This document shows positions 1 to 9,192 of a DNA stretch of 64,000 nucleotides, one piece after another. The position numbers and the translations under genes were made by a program. Source of the stretch: Mycolicibacterium aromaticivorans JS19b1 = JCM 16368 (lineage in GTDB: Bacteria > Actinomycetota > Actinomycetes > Mycobacteriales > Mycobacteriaceae); NCBI RefSeq assembly GCF_000559085.1, contig NZ_JALN02000001.1, positions 1,426,001-1,490,000 of the forward strand. The letters are read 5' to 3'. The notes beneath the pieces were generated by a model, which saw only the letters and a program-made list of their open reading frames with translations, was not told the DNA's origin and made no database searches. Position 1 is the stretch's first letter. Each line of letters begins with the position of its first letter.

Positions 1-179
1 CCGTCGGCCACCGCCGGGGCAAGCGCCTCGGCGATCTGCTCGTCGTCGGAGCGGGTCTCCTGAAGGCACACCACGTCGGACGCGGTCTGTGACAGCCAGG
101 CCAGCAGACCGAGGTTCTCGGCCGAACGCTGCCGCACCGCGGCGCGGACGCCGTTGACATTGATGGTGGTCACGATCAC
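1..179 (-). CDS. xthA: Exodeoxyribonuclease III, N-terminal part (cut by window edge)
   Basis: Reading the minus strand from a GTG at 179 gives a protein starting MIVTTINVNGVRAAVRQRSA, followed by LQETRSDDEQI. This is the N-terminus of the exonuclease III / AP endonuclease family: the INVNGVRAA stretch holds the metal-binding Asn, and LQET holds the catalytic Glu. The enzyme cuts 5' of abasic sites and trims 3' ends in base excision repair. Only about 59 residues are inside the window; the rest lies beyond position 1. It is divergent from the hydrolase that begins about 50 bp away. Confidence 0.9.
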   Translation of the reverse strand, partial: MIVTTINVNGVRAAVRQRSAENLGLLAWLSQTASDVVCLQETRSDDEQIAEALAPAVAD

Positions 180-230
180 GGGAGAGAACCTATCTTGCGG
201 TACCGGCGGTATCACCTTTACGGTCTGGTT

Positions 231-1070
231 GTGGCGACCCGCGAATCAATCCACCTAGGTGCCGGCGAACCGATCCTTCTCCTGCACCCGTTCATGATGT
301 CCTCCTACGTCTGGTCCGAGGTTGCGCCCCGGCTGGCCGATACCGGCCGCTTCGAGGTGTTCGCACCGTCGATGGCCGGTCACAACGGTGGCCCGCGCAG
401 CCGGTCGTTGATCCTGGATTCCTCCACCCTCGCCGACCACGTCGAGCGCCAGCTCGACGAGATGGGCTGGGACACCGCCCACGTCGTCGGCAACTCGCTG
501 GGCGGCTGGGTGGCCTTCGAACTCGAACGACGTGGCCGGGCCAGGACGCTGACCGGGATCGCCCCGGCCGGCGGCTGGCACCGCTGGTCACCGGTGAAAT
601 ACGAGATCGTCGGCAAGTTCGTCGCCGGTCTGCCGGTGTGGGTGACCGCCCGACTGCTGGGCGAGCGCGCGCTGCGGCTACCCGGCGTCAAAGCCGCCGC
701 CACAGTGCCGATCAGCGCCACCCCGCGGGGCGTCACCGAAGTGCAGCTGCAGGAGATCCTCGACGACGTCACCCACTGCCCGGCCTACTACCAGCTGCTG
801 ATCAAGGCGTTGCTGATGCCGGGACTGATGGAGCTGACCGAACTGTCGGTCCCGACGCACCTGGTGGTCTGCGAACGTGACCGGGTGCTGCCACATCCCC
901 GGTTCACCAAGCACTTCCACAAGAACATCCCGGAGATCACCAAGGTGACCCACCTCGACGGCGTCGGGCACATCCCGATGTTCGAGGCGCCGGACCGCGT
1001 CACGAACCTGATCACCGAGTGGGTCGACGCCCACATGCCGCCGGTGCGGCAGGTCAATCCCGCGGGATGA
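231..1070 (+). CDS. Alpha/beta hydrolase fold protein
   Basis: A cytoplasmic alpha/beta hydrolase of about 279 residues with no signal peptide. Visible features are the oxyanion region LLLHPFMMSS, the nucleophile elbow GNSLGGW, an acidic residue in CERDRVLPHP and the C-terminal GVGHIPMFE with the catalytic His, so the Ser-Asp-His triad looks intact. The substrate cannot be told. The frame is open from a TTG at 195, but I prefer the GTG at 231: a TANNNT hexamer (219-224) sits six bases before it, as expected of a mycobacterial leaderless transcript, and the protein then begins MATRESIHLGAGEPILLLHP. It is convergent with icd, ending two bases from its stop. Confidence 0.85.
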   Translation: MATRESIHLGAGEPILLLHPFMMSSYVWSEVAPRLADTGRFEVFAPSMAGHNGGPRSRSLILDSSTLADHVERQLDEMGWDTAHVVGNSLGGWVAFELERRGRARTLTGIAPAGGWHRWSPVKYEIVGKFVAGLPVWVTARLLGERALRLPGVKAAATVPISATPRGVTEVQLQEILDDVTHCPAYYQLLIKALLMPGLMELTELSVPTHLVVCERDRVLPHPRFTKHFHKNIPEITKVTHLDGVGHIPMFEAPDRVTNLITEWVDAHMPPVRQVNPAG

Positions 1071-1071
1071 G

Positions 1072-3297
1072 CTAGCTGAGCGCCTCGTTGAAGGTCTTGC
1101 TCGGCCGCATCACCGAGGCGGTCTTCTCCCGGTCCGGGTAGTAGTAGCCGCCGATATCAACGGCCTGCCCCTGCACCTCGGCCAGTTCGGCGACGATGGC
1201 GTCTTCGTTCTCGGCGAGGGTCGTGGCGAGCGGCGCGAAATGCTCGGCCAGATCCTTGTCCTCGGTCTGCTCGGCCAGTGCCTGCGCCCAGTACAGCGCG
1301 AGGTAGAACTGGCTACCGCGGTTGTCCAGCTCGCCTGCCTTGCGCGACGGATTCTTGTTGGCGTCCAACAACTTTCCGACCGCCGTGTCCAGCGTGGTCG
1401 CCAGCACCTTGGCTTTGGCGTTGTCGGTCTTGTTGCCAAGATCCTCCAGGCTGGCGCCGATCGCCAGGAACTCGCCGAGCGAATCCCAGCGCAGGTGGTT
1501 CTCCTCGACCAGCTGGCTGACGTGCTTGGGGGCCGACCCACCGGCACCGGTCTCGTACAGCCCGCCGCCGGCCATCAACGGCACGATCGACAGCATTTTG
1601 GCGCTGGTGCCCAGCTCCAGGATCGGGAACAGGTCGGTGAGGTAGTCGCGCAGGATGTTGCCGGTGGCGGCGATGGTGTCCTGGCCGCGGATCACCCGCT
1701 CGAGGGTGTACCGCATGGCCCACACCTGCGGCAGGATGGTGATGTCGAGGCCCTCGGTGTCCTCCTCCTTGAGGTAGGCCTTCACCTTCTTGCGCAGCTC
1801 GTTCTCGTGCGGGCGTTCGTCGTCGAGCCAGAACACCGTCGTCATGCCGGACAGCCGGGCCCGGTTGACGGCCAGCTTGACCCAGTCCCGGATGGGCGCG
1901 TCCTTCACGATCGGCATGCGCCAGATGTCGCCCTCTTCGACGTCCCAGGACAGCAGCACCTCGCCGGTGTCGACGTCGACGATGTCGGCGACGCCGTCGA
2001 CCGGGATCTCGAAGGTCTTGTCGTGGCTGCCGTACTCCTCGGCCTTCTGCGCCATCAGACCGACGTTGGGAACTGTGCCCATCGTGGTCGGATCGAACTG
2101 ACCGTGGGTCTTACAGAAGTTGATCATCTCCTGGTACATCCGGGAGAACGTCGACTCCGGGTTGACGGCCTTGGTGTCCTTGGTGCGGCCATCGGCGCCG
2201 TACATCTTGCCGCCGAGCCGGATCATGGCGGGCATCGAGGCGTCGACGATCACGTCGGACGGCGAGTGGAAGTTCGAGATGCCCTTGGCCGAGTCGACCA
2301 TCGCCAGCTCCGGGCGGTGCTCATGGCACTTGTGCAGGTCTTCGATGATCTCTTCGCGCTGCGAGGCCGGCAGCGATTCGATCTTGTCGTAGAGGTCGGA
2401 GAGCCCATTGTTGACGTTGACGCCGAGCTCGTCGAACAGCTTGCCGTGCTTGGCGAAAGCGTCCTTGTAGAAGACCTTCACCGCGTGGCCGAACACAATC
2501 GGGTGCGAGACCTTCATCATGGTGGCCTTGACGTGCAGCGAGAACATCACGCCCGTTTTGTAGGCGTCCTCGATCTCCTTCTCGTAGAAGTCGATCAGCG
2601 CCTTCTTGCTCATGAACATGCTGTCGATGACGTCGCCGTTGTCGAGCTTCACCTCGGGCTTGAGCACGATCGGGTCGCCAGTCTTGGGCGTCAGCACCAT
2701 CTTCACGGTGCGGTCCTTGTCCAGCGTCATCGACTTCTCACCGTGGTAGAAGTCGCCGGTCTTCATGGTCGCCACGTGGGTACGGGACGCCTGCGACCAC
2801 TGACCCATGCTGTGCGGGTGCTTCTTGGCGTATTCCTTGACTGCCTTGGGCGCGCGACGGTCTGAGTTACCTTCGCGCAGAACCGGATTCACCGCGCTCC
2901 CGAGGATCTTGCCGTAGCGCTGGCGGATCTCTTTTTCCTCGTCGGTCTTCGGATCGCCCGGAAAGTCGGGAAGGTCGTAGCCCTTGGACTTGAGTTCCTT
3001 GATGGCGGCGATCAGCTGCGGTACCGAAGCGCTGATGTTGGGCAGCTTGATGATGTTGGCGCTCGGGTCCTGGGTCAGCTCGCCGAGTTCGGCCAGGTTG
3101 TCGGGCACCTTCTGCTCGTCGGTCAGCCGGTCGCTGAACTCGGCGAGGATGCGCGCGGCCACCGAGATGTCGCTGGTCTTGACGTCGATGCCGGCCGCCT
3201 CGACGAACGTGCGCAACACCGGCAGGAACGCATACGTCGCCAGCAGCGGCGCCTCATCAGTCAGCGTGTAGATGATGGTCGGGTTCTCGGCGCTCAT
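1072..3297 (-). CDS. icd: NADP-dependent isocitrate dehydrogenase, monomeric type
   Basis: A 741-residue protein beginning [26 protein letters not shown], which I recognise as the monomeric (about 80 kDa) isocitrate dehydrogenase family, distinct from the 40-45 kDa dimeric enzymes. It oxidatively decarboxylates isocitrate to 2-oxoglutarate with NADP+ in the TCA cycle. Length is normal for the family, and typical blocks such as [15 protein letters not shown] and the Gly-rich segment near residue 580 are present. The ATG at 3297 follows GGGAG about ten bases upstream. It is divergent from the riboswitch-metY unit and is probably monocistronic. This is the icd2 (Rv0066c) type, not the Rv3339c type that sits next to metC in M. 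tuberculosis. Confidence 0.95.
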   Translation of the reverse strand: MSAENPTIIYTLTDEAPLLATYAFLPVLRTFVEAAGIDVKTSDISVAARILAEFSDRLTDEQKVPDNLAELGELTQDPSANIIKLPNISASVPQLIAAIKELKSKGYDLPDFPGDPKTDEEKEIRQRYGKILGSAVNPVLREGNSDRRAPKAVKEYAKKHPHSMGQWSQASRTHVATMKTGDFYHGEKSMTLDKDRTVKMVLTPKTGDPIVLKPEVKLDNGDVIDSMFMSKKALIDFYEKEIEDAYKTGVMFSLHVKATMMKVSHPIVFGHAVKVFYKDAFAKHGKLFDELGVNVNNGLSDLYDKIESLPASQREEIIEDLHKCHEHRPELAMVDSAKGISNFHSPSDVIVDASMPAMIRLGGKMYGADGRTKDTKAVNPESTFSRMYQEMINFCKTHGQFDPTTMGTVPNVGLMAQKAEEYGSHDKTFEIPVDGVADIVDVDTGEVLLSWDVEEGDIWRMPIVKDAPIRDWVKLAVNRARLSGMTTVFWLDDERPHENELRKKVKAYLKEEDTEGLDITILPQVWAMRYTLERVIRGQDTIAATGNILRDYLTDLFPILELGTSAKMLSIVPLMAGGGLYETGAGGSAPKHVSQLVEENHLRWDSLGEFLAIGASLEDLGNKTDNAKAKVLATTLDTAVGKLLDANKNPSRKAGELDNRGSQFYLALYWAQALAEQTEDKDLAEHFAPLATTLAENEDAIVAELAEVQGQAVDIGGYYYPDREKTASVMRPSKTFNEALS

Positions 3298-3461
3298 TGC
3301 TGTTGTCTCCCGGGCGGTCAGTCAGGTGCGGTGGCGGCTATCAGTATCGCGTCGCTTCTGAACCTACGTGACCGCCGTCGTCGTATCTGTTGAGAGGTCT
3401 GCGTCACAGTCGTACCCAGCGGCGCCCGATATCCCGCTGGCCTCCTGTTACGAAGGTCCGC

Positions 3462-3467
3462 TATGCT
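3462..3467 (+). promoter_or_regulatory. Putative -10 element of the metY-metX transcript
   Basis: TATGCT matches the TANNNT core of mycobacterial housekeeping promoters. Seven bases downstream the SAM-IV aptamer begins, so the predicted transcript start falls on the first bases of the aptamer. No good -35 box is seen. This is an inference from spacing. Confidence 0.5.
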
Positions 3468-3474
3468 TTGACTC

Positions 3475-3595
3475 GGTCATGAGCGCCAGCGTCAAGCCCC
3501 GGCTCGCTGGCCGGCAACCCTCCAACCGCGGTGGGGTGCTCCGGGTGAAGACCAGGTTGAGCAGCTGCAGGTAGCTGCACGGCAAGCGCGGGTCC
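3475..3595 (+). promoter_or_regulatory. SAM-IV riboswitch aptamer
   Basis: The sequence from GGTCATGAGCGCCAGCGTCA through CCGGCAACCCTCCAACCGCG to GCAAGCGCGGGTC closely matches, from memory, the actinobacterial SAM-IV aptamer, including the mycobacterial RNA used for structure work. The P1 strands (GGTC at 3475 and GACC near 3550), the GCCAGC/GCTGGC hairpin and the 3' pseudoknot strand are visible. Relative to the version I remember, one base of the P1 closing strand is changed (GAAGACC, not GATGACC). It binds S-adenosylmethionine and represses the downstream methionine genes when SAM is high. Confidence 0.92.
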
Positions 3596-3635
3596 GCTCA
3601 GAACGGACCCCCAGAACAGATGGAGGTCCGTTTTT
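3590..3635 (+). terminator. Riboswitch expression platform: hairpin, T-tract and hidden Shine-Dalgarno
   Basis: Two mutually exclusive hairpins can form. The proximal one pairs GGGTCCG (3590-3596, the 3' end of the aptamer) with CGGACCC (3604-3610). The distal one pairs AACGGACC (3602-3609) with GGTCCGTT (3625-3632), extended by CCA/TGG across one mismatch, and is followed by five T. The metY ribosome binding site GGAGG (3622-3626) lies inside the 3' arm of the distal hairpin, and the ATG follows at 3639. The same hairpin could therefore end transcription and hide the ribosome site. Confidence 0.7.
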
Positions 3636-3638
3636 CAT

Positions 3639-4991
3639 ATGAGCACACCCACGACCGAGGATCCGACTGCTTCGTGGTCCTTCGAGACCAAGCAGATCCA
3701 CGCCGGCCAAACCCCAGATGCCGCGACGCACGCCCGGGCACTGCCGATCTACGCCACCACGTCGTACACGTTCGACAACACCGACCACGCGGCCGCGCTG
3801 TTCGGGCTGGCCGAGCCGGGCAACATCTACACCCGGATCATGAATCCGACCCAGGACACCGTCGAGCAGCGCATCGCCGCCCTCGAAGGTGGCGTGGCCG
3901 CGCTGTTCCTGTCCTCCGGGCAGGCAGCGGAGACGTTCGCGATCCTGAACATCGCCGAAGCCGGCGATCACATCGTGTCCAGCCCGCGGTTGTACGGCGG
4001 CACCTATAACCTGCTGCACTACACGCTGCCGAAGCTGGGCATCGAAACGACGTTCGTGACCGACCCCGACGACCCGGAGTCCTGGCAGGCGGCTGTCCGG
4101 CCGAACACCAAGGCCTTCTTCGGCGAGACGATCTCCAACCCACAAATAGATGTGCTCGACATTCCGGCGGTGTCGAGGGTGGCGCACGATAACGGGGTTC
4201 CGCTGATCGTCGACAACACCATCGCCACGCCCTATCTGATTCAGCCGATCGCCCACGGCGCCGACATCGTCGTGCACTCGGCGACCAAGTACCTCGGCGG
4301 TCACGGCACGGCCATCGCCGGGGTGATTGTCGACAGCGGCAAGTTCGACTGGACCGCAAGCGGGCGCTTCCCTGGTTTTACAACACCGGACCCCAGCTAT
4401 CACGGCGTGGTGTTCGCCGAACTCGGGCCGCCCGCCTATGCACTCAAGGCGCGCGTCCAGCTTCTGCGCGACCTCGGCTCCGCGGGGTCGCCGTTCAACG
4501 CCTTCCTGATCGCGCAAGGCCTGGAGACGCTCAGCCTGCGGATCGAGCGCCACGTGTCCAACGCGCTGAAGGTGGCCGAATACCTGGCCGGGCGCCCCGA
4601 CGTGGTGTCGGTCAACTACGCCGGGTTGCCGACCTCACCGTGGTACGAACGCGCAAAGAAGTTGGCGCCCAAGGGGACTGGCGCGGTATTGGCCTTCGAG
4701 CTGGCCGGCGGCGTCGAGGCCGGTAAGGCGTTCGTCAACGCGCTCACGCTGCACAGCCACGTCGCCAACATCGGCGACGTGCGTTCGCTGGTGATCCATC
4801 CGGCGTCGACCACTCACCAGCAGCTGTCCGCCGAGGAGCAGTTGGCCACCGGCGTCACGCCGGGTCTGGTCCGACTTGCCGTCGGCCTCGAGGGCATCGA
4901 CGACATCCTGGCCGACCTGGAGCGCGGCTTCGCCGCCGCCAAGTCGGTGTCGGCGGATGCCTCGGACCCGCGGGCCGTGGCGGCCCTTTGA
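3639..4991 (+). CDS. metY: O-acetylhomoserine sulfhydrylase (aminocarboxypropyltransferase)
   Basis: A 450-residue PLP enzyme of the Cys/Met metabolism family that makes homocysteine from O-acetylhomoserine and sulfide. Visible are the N-terminal [28 protein letters not shown] block, the [22 protein letters not shown] substrate and cofactor region, the PLP-contacting [14 protein letters not shown], and [16 protein letters not shown] with the Schiff-base Lys near residue 217. The length of about 450, rather than about 390, fits MetY rather than MetB/MetC (M. tuberculosis calls the orthologue metC, Rv3340). It sits directly behind the SAM-IV riboswitch, with its start codon seven bases after the switch hairpin, and is co-transcribed with metX, whose start follows within 12 bases. 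Confidence 0.95.
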   Translation: MSTPTTEDPTASWSFETKQIHAGQTPDAATHARALPIYATTSYTFDNTDHAAALFGLAEPGNIYTRIMNPTQDTVEQRIAALEGGVAALFLSSGQAAETFAILNIAEAGDHIVSSPRLYGGTYNLLHYTLPKLGIETTFVTDPDDPESWQAAVRPNTKAFFGETISNPQIDVLDIPAVSRVAHDNGVPLIVDNTIATPYLIQPIAHGADIVVHSATKYLGGHGTAIAGVIVDSGKFDWTASGRFPGFTTPDPSYHGVVFAELGPPAYALKARVQLLRDLGSAGSPFNAFLIAQGLETLSLRIERHVSNALKVAEYLAGRPDVVSVNYAGLPTSPWYERAKKLAPKGTGAVLAFELAGGVEAGKAFVNALTLHSHVANIGDVRSLVIHPASTTHQQLSAEEQLATGVTPGLVRLAVGLEGIDDILADLERGFAAAKSVSADASDPRAVAAL

Positions 4992-5002
4992 GTGAGCCTG
5001 AC

Positions 5003-6142
5003 ATGACTATCTCGGATGAACGTGTGATGACCCTGCCCGCCGAAGGTGAGATCGGCGTCGTCGACATCGGCCCGCTGACGCTGGAAAGCGGCGAGGTGCT
5101 CGAGCATGTGTCGATCGCGGTGCAGCGCTGGGGCGAGCTCTCCGCGGACCGTGACAACGTCGTGGTCGCGCTGCATGCGCTGACCGGCGACTCGCATCTG
5201 ACCGGGCCTGCCGGGCCGGGGCACCCCACCCCCGGCTGGTGGGATGGTGTCGCGGGCCCCGGCGCCCCGATCGACACCACCCGCTGGTGCGCGGTGGCCA
5301 CCAATGTCCTGGGCGGTTGCCGCGGCTCGACCGGCCCCAGCTCGCTGGCCCGCGACGGCAAGCCCTGGGGTTCACGATTCCCCATCATCACCGTGCGGGA
5401 CCAGGTCAATGCCGACGTGGCCGCGTTGGCCGCGCTCGGCATCACCGAGGTCGCGGCGCTGGTCGGCGGGTCGATGGGCGGCGCCAGGGCGCTGGAATGG
5501 ATGGTCGGCTATCCCGACCGGGTGCGCGCGGCGCTGGTGCTGGCCGTCGGGGCCCGGGCGACCGCCGACCAGATCGGCACGCAGAGCACGCAGATCGCAG
5601 CGATCAAGGCCGATCCGAACTGGCAGGGCGGCGACTATCACGGCACCGGCCGCCGCCCCGACGTCGGGCTGCAGCTGGCCCGCCGGTTCGCCCACCTCAC
5701 CTACCGCGGTGAGGTTGAGCTGGACAACCGGTTCGGCAATGCCGCCCAGGACGACGAGGACACGCTGGCCGGCGGCCGGTACGCCGTGCAGAGCTACCTG
5801 GAATACCAGGGCGCCAAGCTGGTCAACCGGTTCGATGCGGGCAGCTACGTGACGCTGACCGAGACGCTGTCCAACCACGACGTCGGGCGCGGACGCGGTG
5901 GCGTGGCGGCTGCGCTGGGCTCGTGCCCGGTGCCGACCGTGGTCGGCGGGATCACCTCGGACCGGCTCTACCCGCTGCGGCTGCAGCAGGAGCTGGCCGG
6001 ATTGCTGCCGAACTGTGCGGGGCTCAACGTCGTCGAGTCGATCTACGGGCACGACGGCTTCCTCGTCGAGACGGACGCGGTGGGCGAGCTCATCCGCCAG
6101 ACCCTCGACCTGGCCGACGGCAAAAGTCGCCGCACGCCGTGA
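5003..6142 (+). CDS. metX: Homoserine O-acetyltransferase
   Basis: Acetylates homoserine with acetyl-CoA, supplying the substrate of the preceding sulfhydrylase. The 379-residue protein is an alpha/beta-hydrolase-type MetX: oxyanion region ALTGDSH, the [20 protein letters not shown] block, [14 protein letters not shown], nucleophile [13 protein letters not shown] (Ser near 157), Asp in [11 protein letters not shown] and His in YGHDGFLVE. Open reading extends to a TTG at 4988 that overlaps the metY stop, but the ATG at 5003 gives [18 protein letters not shown], which matches how M. tuberculosis MetA (Rv3341) starts. The tight spacing indicates one riboswitch-controlled operon with metY and the methyltransferase behind it. 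Confidence 0.95.
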   Translation: MTISDERVMTLPAEGEIGVVDIGPLTLESGEVLEHVSIAVQRWGELSADRDNVVVALHALTGDSHLTGPAGPGHPTPGWWDGVAGPGAPIDTTRWCAVATNVLGGCRGSTGPSSLARDGKPWGSRFPIITVRDQVNADVAALAALGITEVAALVGGSMGGARALEWMVGYPDRVRAALVLAVGARATADQIGTQSTQIAAIKADPNWQGGDYHGTGRRPDVGLQLARRFAHLTYRGEVELDNRFGNAAQDDEDTLAGGRYAVQSYLEYQGAKLVNRFDAGSYVTLTETLSNHDVGRGRGGVAAALGSCPVPTVVGGITSDRLYPLRLQQELAGLLPNCAGLNVVESIYGHDGFLVETDAVGELIRQTLDLADGKSRRTP

Positions 6143-6873
6143 CGGAGTCGCAGCGCGAACGCTCGCTGTCCTTCGGGTCCGAGGCCGCCGCCTACGAGCG
6201 CGGCCGCCCGTCGTATCCGCCGGAGGCCATCGACTGGTTGCTGCCACCCGATGCGCGCGACGTGCTGGACCTGGGTGCCGGTACCGGCAAGCTGACCACC
6301 CGGCTGGTCGAGCGCGGCCTGGATGTGGTGGCCGTCGATCCGTTGGCCGAGATGCTGGAATTGCTCAGCTCCGCGCTACCCGACACCCCCGCGCTGCTGG
6401 GCACGGCCGAGCAGATCCCGTTGCCGGACAACAGTGTTGATGCGGTGCTGGTTGCACAGGCCTGGCACTGGTTCGACCCTGAGCAAGCCGTCGCCGAAGT
6501 GGCCCGGGTGCTGCGGCCGGGCGGGCGGCTCGGATTGGTGTGGAATGCCCGCGACGAACGCATGGGCTGGGTCAAGGACCTCGGACGCATCATCGGCCAC
6601 GAGAACGCGCAGTTCAACGACGCCGTCACGGTGCCCGAGCCGTTCGTCGACGTCGAGCATCACCGTGTCGAGTGGACGAGTTACCTGACGCCGCAGGCAC
6701 TGATCGACCTGGTGGCGTCGCGCAGCTACTGCATCACGTCACCGGCGGATGTCCGCACCCAGACCCTCGATGAGGTTCGCGAGTTGCTGACAACGCATCC
6801 GGCACTGGCGAACTCGACCGGACTGGCGTTGCCCTACATCACCGTGGGCATGCGGGCCACTCTCGGCGATTAA
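6139..6873 (+). CDS. Class I SAM-dependent methyltransferase (Rv3342-like)
   Basis: A 244-residue methyltransferase beginning with a GTG that overlaps the metX stop (GTGA), so it is translationally coupled to the methionine operon. Motif I is [12 protein letters not shown] (near residues 38-49), the acidic residue after strand 2 is [11 protein letters not shown], and [37 protein letters not shown] covers motifs II-III of the Methyltransf_11/UbiE-like group. The substrate is unknown. Its position after metY-metX, and hence under the SAM riboswitch, links it to SAM use; the same order occurs in M. tuberculosis (Rv3340-Rv3342). Confidence 0.85.
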   Translation: MTESQRERSLSFGSEAAAYERGRPSYPPEAIDWLLPPDARDVLDLGAGTGKLTTRLVERGLDVVAVDPLAEMLELLSSALPDTPALLGTAEQIPLPDNSVDAVLVAQAWHWFDPEQAVAEVARVLRPGGRLGLVWNARDERMGWVKDLGRIIGHENAQFNDAVTVPEPFVDVEHHRVEWTSYLTPQALIDLVASRSYCITSPADVRTQTLDEVRELLTTHPALANSTGLALPYITVGMRATLGD

Positions 6874-6884
6874 GGTTGGTGGAC

Positions 6885-8060
6885 ATGGGGGTGTCCGCCG
6901 AACAGTGGCTGGCAGCGCTGGGCGCCGCTGCGGTGGCGGCGTTCCACTGCCGGCGTCACCCGGACGGGATCGTCATGGTCTCGCGCACACCGGAATTCGT
7001 CGGCGTCATGCAGACTCTCAGCGGTGTGCTGGACGAACCAACCCTGCTGTCCCAACTGAATGCGCGGTGGCCGACGGTATCCGGAAGCGCACCGTTCGAG
7101 GTGGTGGACGATACCTTGACCTGGCGGTGCGTCCTACAGTCGACCGACGGCGCGGACGACGACCATCTCGCAATTCTGGTTCTGCCGCACGAGCACCGCA
7201 TGCCCAACAATGCGTTCTCGACCATCGTAGAGAACCTGCCTGACATCGTCACCCGCTATACGAGCGGGTTTCGATGTCTGTACGCCAATCCCGCGTTGGG
7301 TGAGGCCACCGGCGTCCCGGCCGAGGCCCGATTCGGCAGGACCTTGGCCGAAATGGTCGCGCCGGCCGAGCTCGCAGCGGATTTCGAGGCGGCCTACCGA
7401 CGAGTGGTGGACACCGGCGCGCCGGTGGAGTTTGAATTCGACTACACCGGGCCCGCCGGTCTATGTCACTACCTCGGCCGGGCGACCCCCGAGTTCGACC
7501 ACAGCGGACAGGTCAGCGCCATCCTGGCCGTGATCCGCGATGTCAGCGAAGTAAGACGCCTCCAGCATCAGCTGGAACACCTCGCCCGCACCGACCCGCT
7601 GACGTCGCTGCTGAACCGCCGCAGTTTCACCGACCGACTGGACGTCGAACTGGGTCGCGTCCGCGCCGGGCAGGCCGGCCTCAGCCTGCTCATGCTGGAC
7701 CTCGATCACTTCAAGCAGATCAATGACAGGTTCGGACACGTTGCCGGCGACCGGGTGTTGGAGGCCGTCGGACGAATCTTGACGGCGGAAACCCGTCCCC
7801 ACGACGTGGCAGCGCGACTAGGCGGCGACGAGTTCTGCATCGCACTGATCGATACCTGTGCCGATGAGGCGCGTGCGGCGGCAGATCGGATTCGCCGACA
7901 AATCAGCACTATCGAGGGCGAGGACGGCACACCGATCGGGGTTAGTGTCAGTGTGGGTGTCGCCGTCGCCGACGACAAGGACATCACGGCGCTGGATCTG
8001 CTCGCTCGGGTCGACGCATTGATGTACCAGTCGAAGCACGGCGGCCACCGTGAGCGATGA
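6885..8060 (+). CDS. PAS-GGDEF diguanylate cyclase, first of a tandem pair
   Basis: About 391 residues and probably cytoplasmic, since no membrane segments are seen. Order: an unrecognised N-terminal domain (about residues 1-105), a PAS-like domain starting VENLPDIVTRY (about 110-225), then a GGDEF domain opening LARTDPLTSLLNRR. The active site is intact (DLDHFKQINDRFGHVAGD and RLGGDEFC), and an inhibitory I-site RPHD sits five residues before GGDEF. It should make c-di-GMP from two GTP and be feedback-inhibited. TTG 6876 and GTG 6879 are also in frame; I choose ATG 6885 because AAGG lies nine bases upstream. It overlaps its paralogue by 11 bases. Confidence 0.88.
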   Translation: MGVSAEQWLAALGAAAVAAFHCRRHPDGIVMVSRTPEFVGVMQTLSGVLDEPTLLSQLNARWPTVSGSAPFEVVDDTLTWRCVLQSTDGADDDHLAILVLPHEHRMPNNAFSTIVENLPDIVTRYTSGFRCLYANPALGEATGVPAEARFGRTLAEMVAPAELAADFEAAYRRVVDTGAPVEFEFDYTGPAGLCHYLGRATPEFDHSGQVSAILAVIRDVSEVRRLQHQLEHLARTDPLTSLLNRRSFTDRLDVELGRVRAGQAGLSLLMLDLDHFKQINDRFGHVAGDRVLEAVGRILTAETRPHDVAARLGGDEFCIALIDTCADEARAAADRIRRQISTIEGEDGTPIGVSVSVGVAVADDKDITALDLLARVDALMYQSKHGGHRER

Positions 8061-9192
8061 CGTGCTCGCATGGTTCGCCGCGGCGAATGTGCCCGCCTTC
8101 CTCTGTCGCCGTGACGAGGAACGGGTCGAGATCGTGGACCGCACAACCGCGTTCACGGCTGAAGTCGACACGCACGCCGGCCTGCTCGACGAACCCGGAA
8201 TGCTGGCGCAGTTGCCGGCGGCGTGGCCCGCATCTCGCAGCTCACCTGCGGTGACCCCCCTTGCCGGTCTACCCGACTGGCAGTGCGTACTACAGGCATT
8301 GGACGAGCCGCCAACTCTCTGCGTGGGGATCCTGCGTTTCTCGACTGTCGCCCAGCGCGACAACGACACGTTCTTCACCACAGTGGAAGCGTTGCCCGAT
8401 ATCGTTGCGCGACTTGATCGCAACCATCGACACGTGTACATCAATCCGACGATCGAGCGCTTCACCGGACTGTCCACCCAGCAGTTCATCGGCAGGAGCA
8501 AACGCGAGATCGGCTTGCCTCAGCAGTTGGTCGAGGTGTGGGAACCGTTGGTCAACAAGGTATTCGACACCGCCGAGCCCGCCGAACAGGAGGACGTGCT
8601 CCCCACGGTGCACGGGCCCCGTCACTTCCTGACCCGGGTAGTGCCCGAATTCAGGCCGGACGGTGCGTTCCACACCGTGCTCAGCACATCGCACGACATC
8701 ACTCATCTCAAAGAACTGCAATGGCAGCTGGAGCTGTTGGCCAGGACCGACCCCCTGACATCTGTGATGAATCGGCGCGGCTTCATCGAGCGTGTCGAGG
8801 CCGAACTGCTGCGCGTAGGTCAACGCGAAGGACGTCTGAGCCTGCTCGTGCTCGACGTCAATGATTTCAAAGCCATCAACGACTCGTTCGGACATGCCGC
8901 GGGCGACAGCGTGTTGATCGCGATCGGCGAAGTGCTTCAGGGGGAAACACGGGACGACGACTTCGCCGCTCGCCTCGGCGGTGACGAGTTCTGCGTTGGA
9001 TTGGTCGACGTCGACGACACCCATGCGGCATCTGTGGTCGAGCGAATTCGATTACGCATCAACGCCATTGGCGTCGACCTGAGCATCGGACTGGCAAGCG
9101 CCGGCGAACACGACCACAGCGTGTCCGATCTGCTCAACCGGGTGGATCAGCTGATGTATCGGGAGAAATCCCGAAGGCGCGACCGGTCTTAG
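8050..9192 (+). CDS. PAS-GGDEF diguanylate cyclase, second of a tandem pair
   Basis: A 380-residue paralogue of the preceding gene with the same three-part plan. The N-terminal domain WFAAANVPAFLCRRDEERVE aligns with WLAALGAAAVAAFHCRRHPD of the first copy and shares DEP-M/T-LAQL and W-CVLQ; a PAS domain starts VEALPDIVARLDRN; the GGDEF domain has TDPLTSVMNRRGF, DVNDFKAINDSFGHAAGD and RLGGDEFC. The I-site is RDDD, five residues before GGDEF, so catalysis and product inhibition both look possible. The GTG start lies inside the end of the upstream gene, so the pair is co-translated. Its last bases overlap the stop of the convergent monooxygenase. No EAL or HD-GYP domain is nearby. Confidence 0.88.
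   Translation: MSDDVLAWFAAANVPAFLCRRDEERVEIVDRTTAFTAEVDTHAGLLDEPGMLAQLPAAWPASRSSPAVTPLAGLPDWQCVLQALDEPPTLCVGILRFSTVAQRDNDTFFTTVEALPDIVARLDRNHRHVYINPTIERFTGLSTQQFIGRSKREIGLPQQLVEVWEPLVNKVFDTAEPAEQEDVLPTVHGPRHFLTRVVPEFRPDGAFHTVLSTSHDITHLKELQWQLELLARTDPLTSVMNRRGFIERVEAELLRVGQREGRLSLLVLDVNDFKAINDSFGHAAGDSVLIAIGEVLQGETRDDDFAARLGGDEFCVGLVDVDDTHAASVVERIRLRINAIGVDLSIGLASAGEHDHSVSDLLNRVDQLMYREKSRRRDRS

Noticed and set aside
1240..2865. 541-codon open frame on the plus strand opposite icd
   Set aside because: Antisense shadow of a GC-rich gene: the protein is Leu/Val/Asp/His-rich with no motifs, and icd is unambiguous on the other strand.
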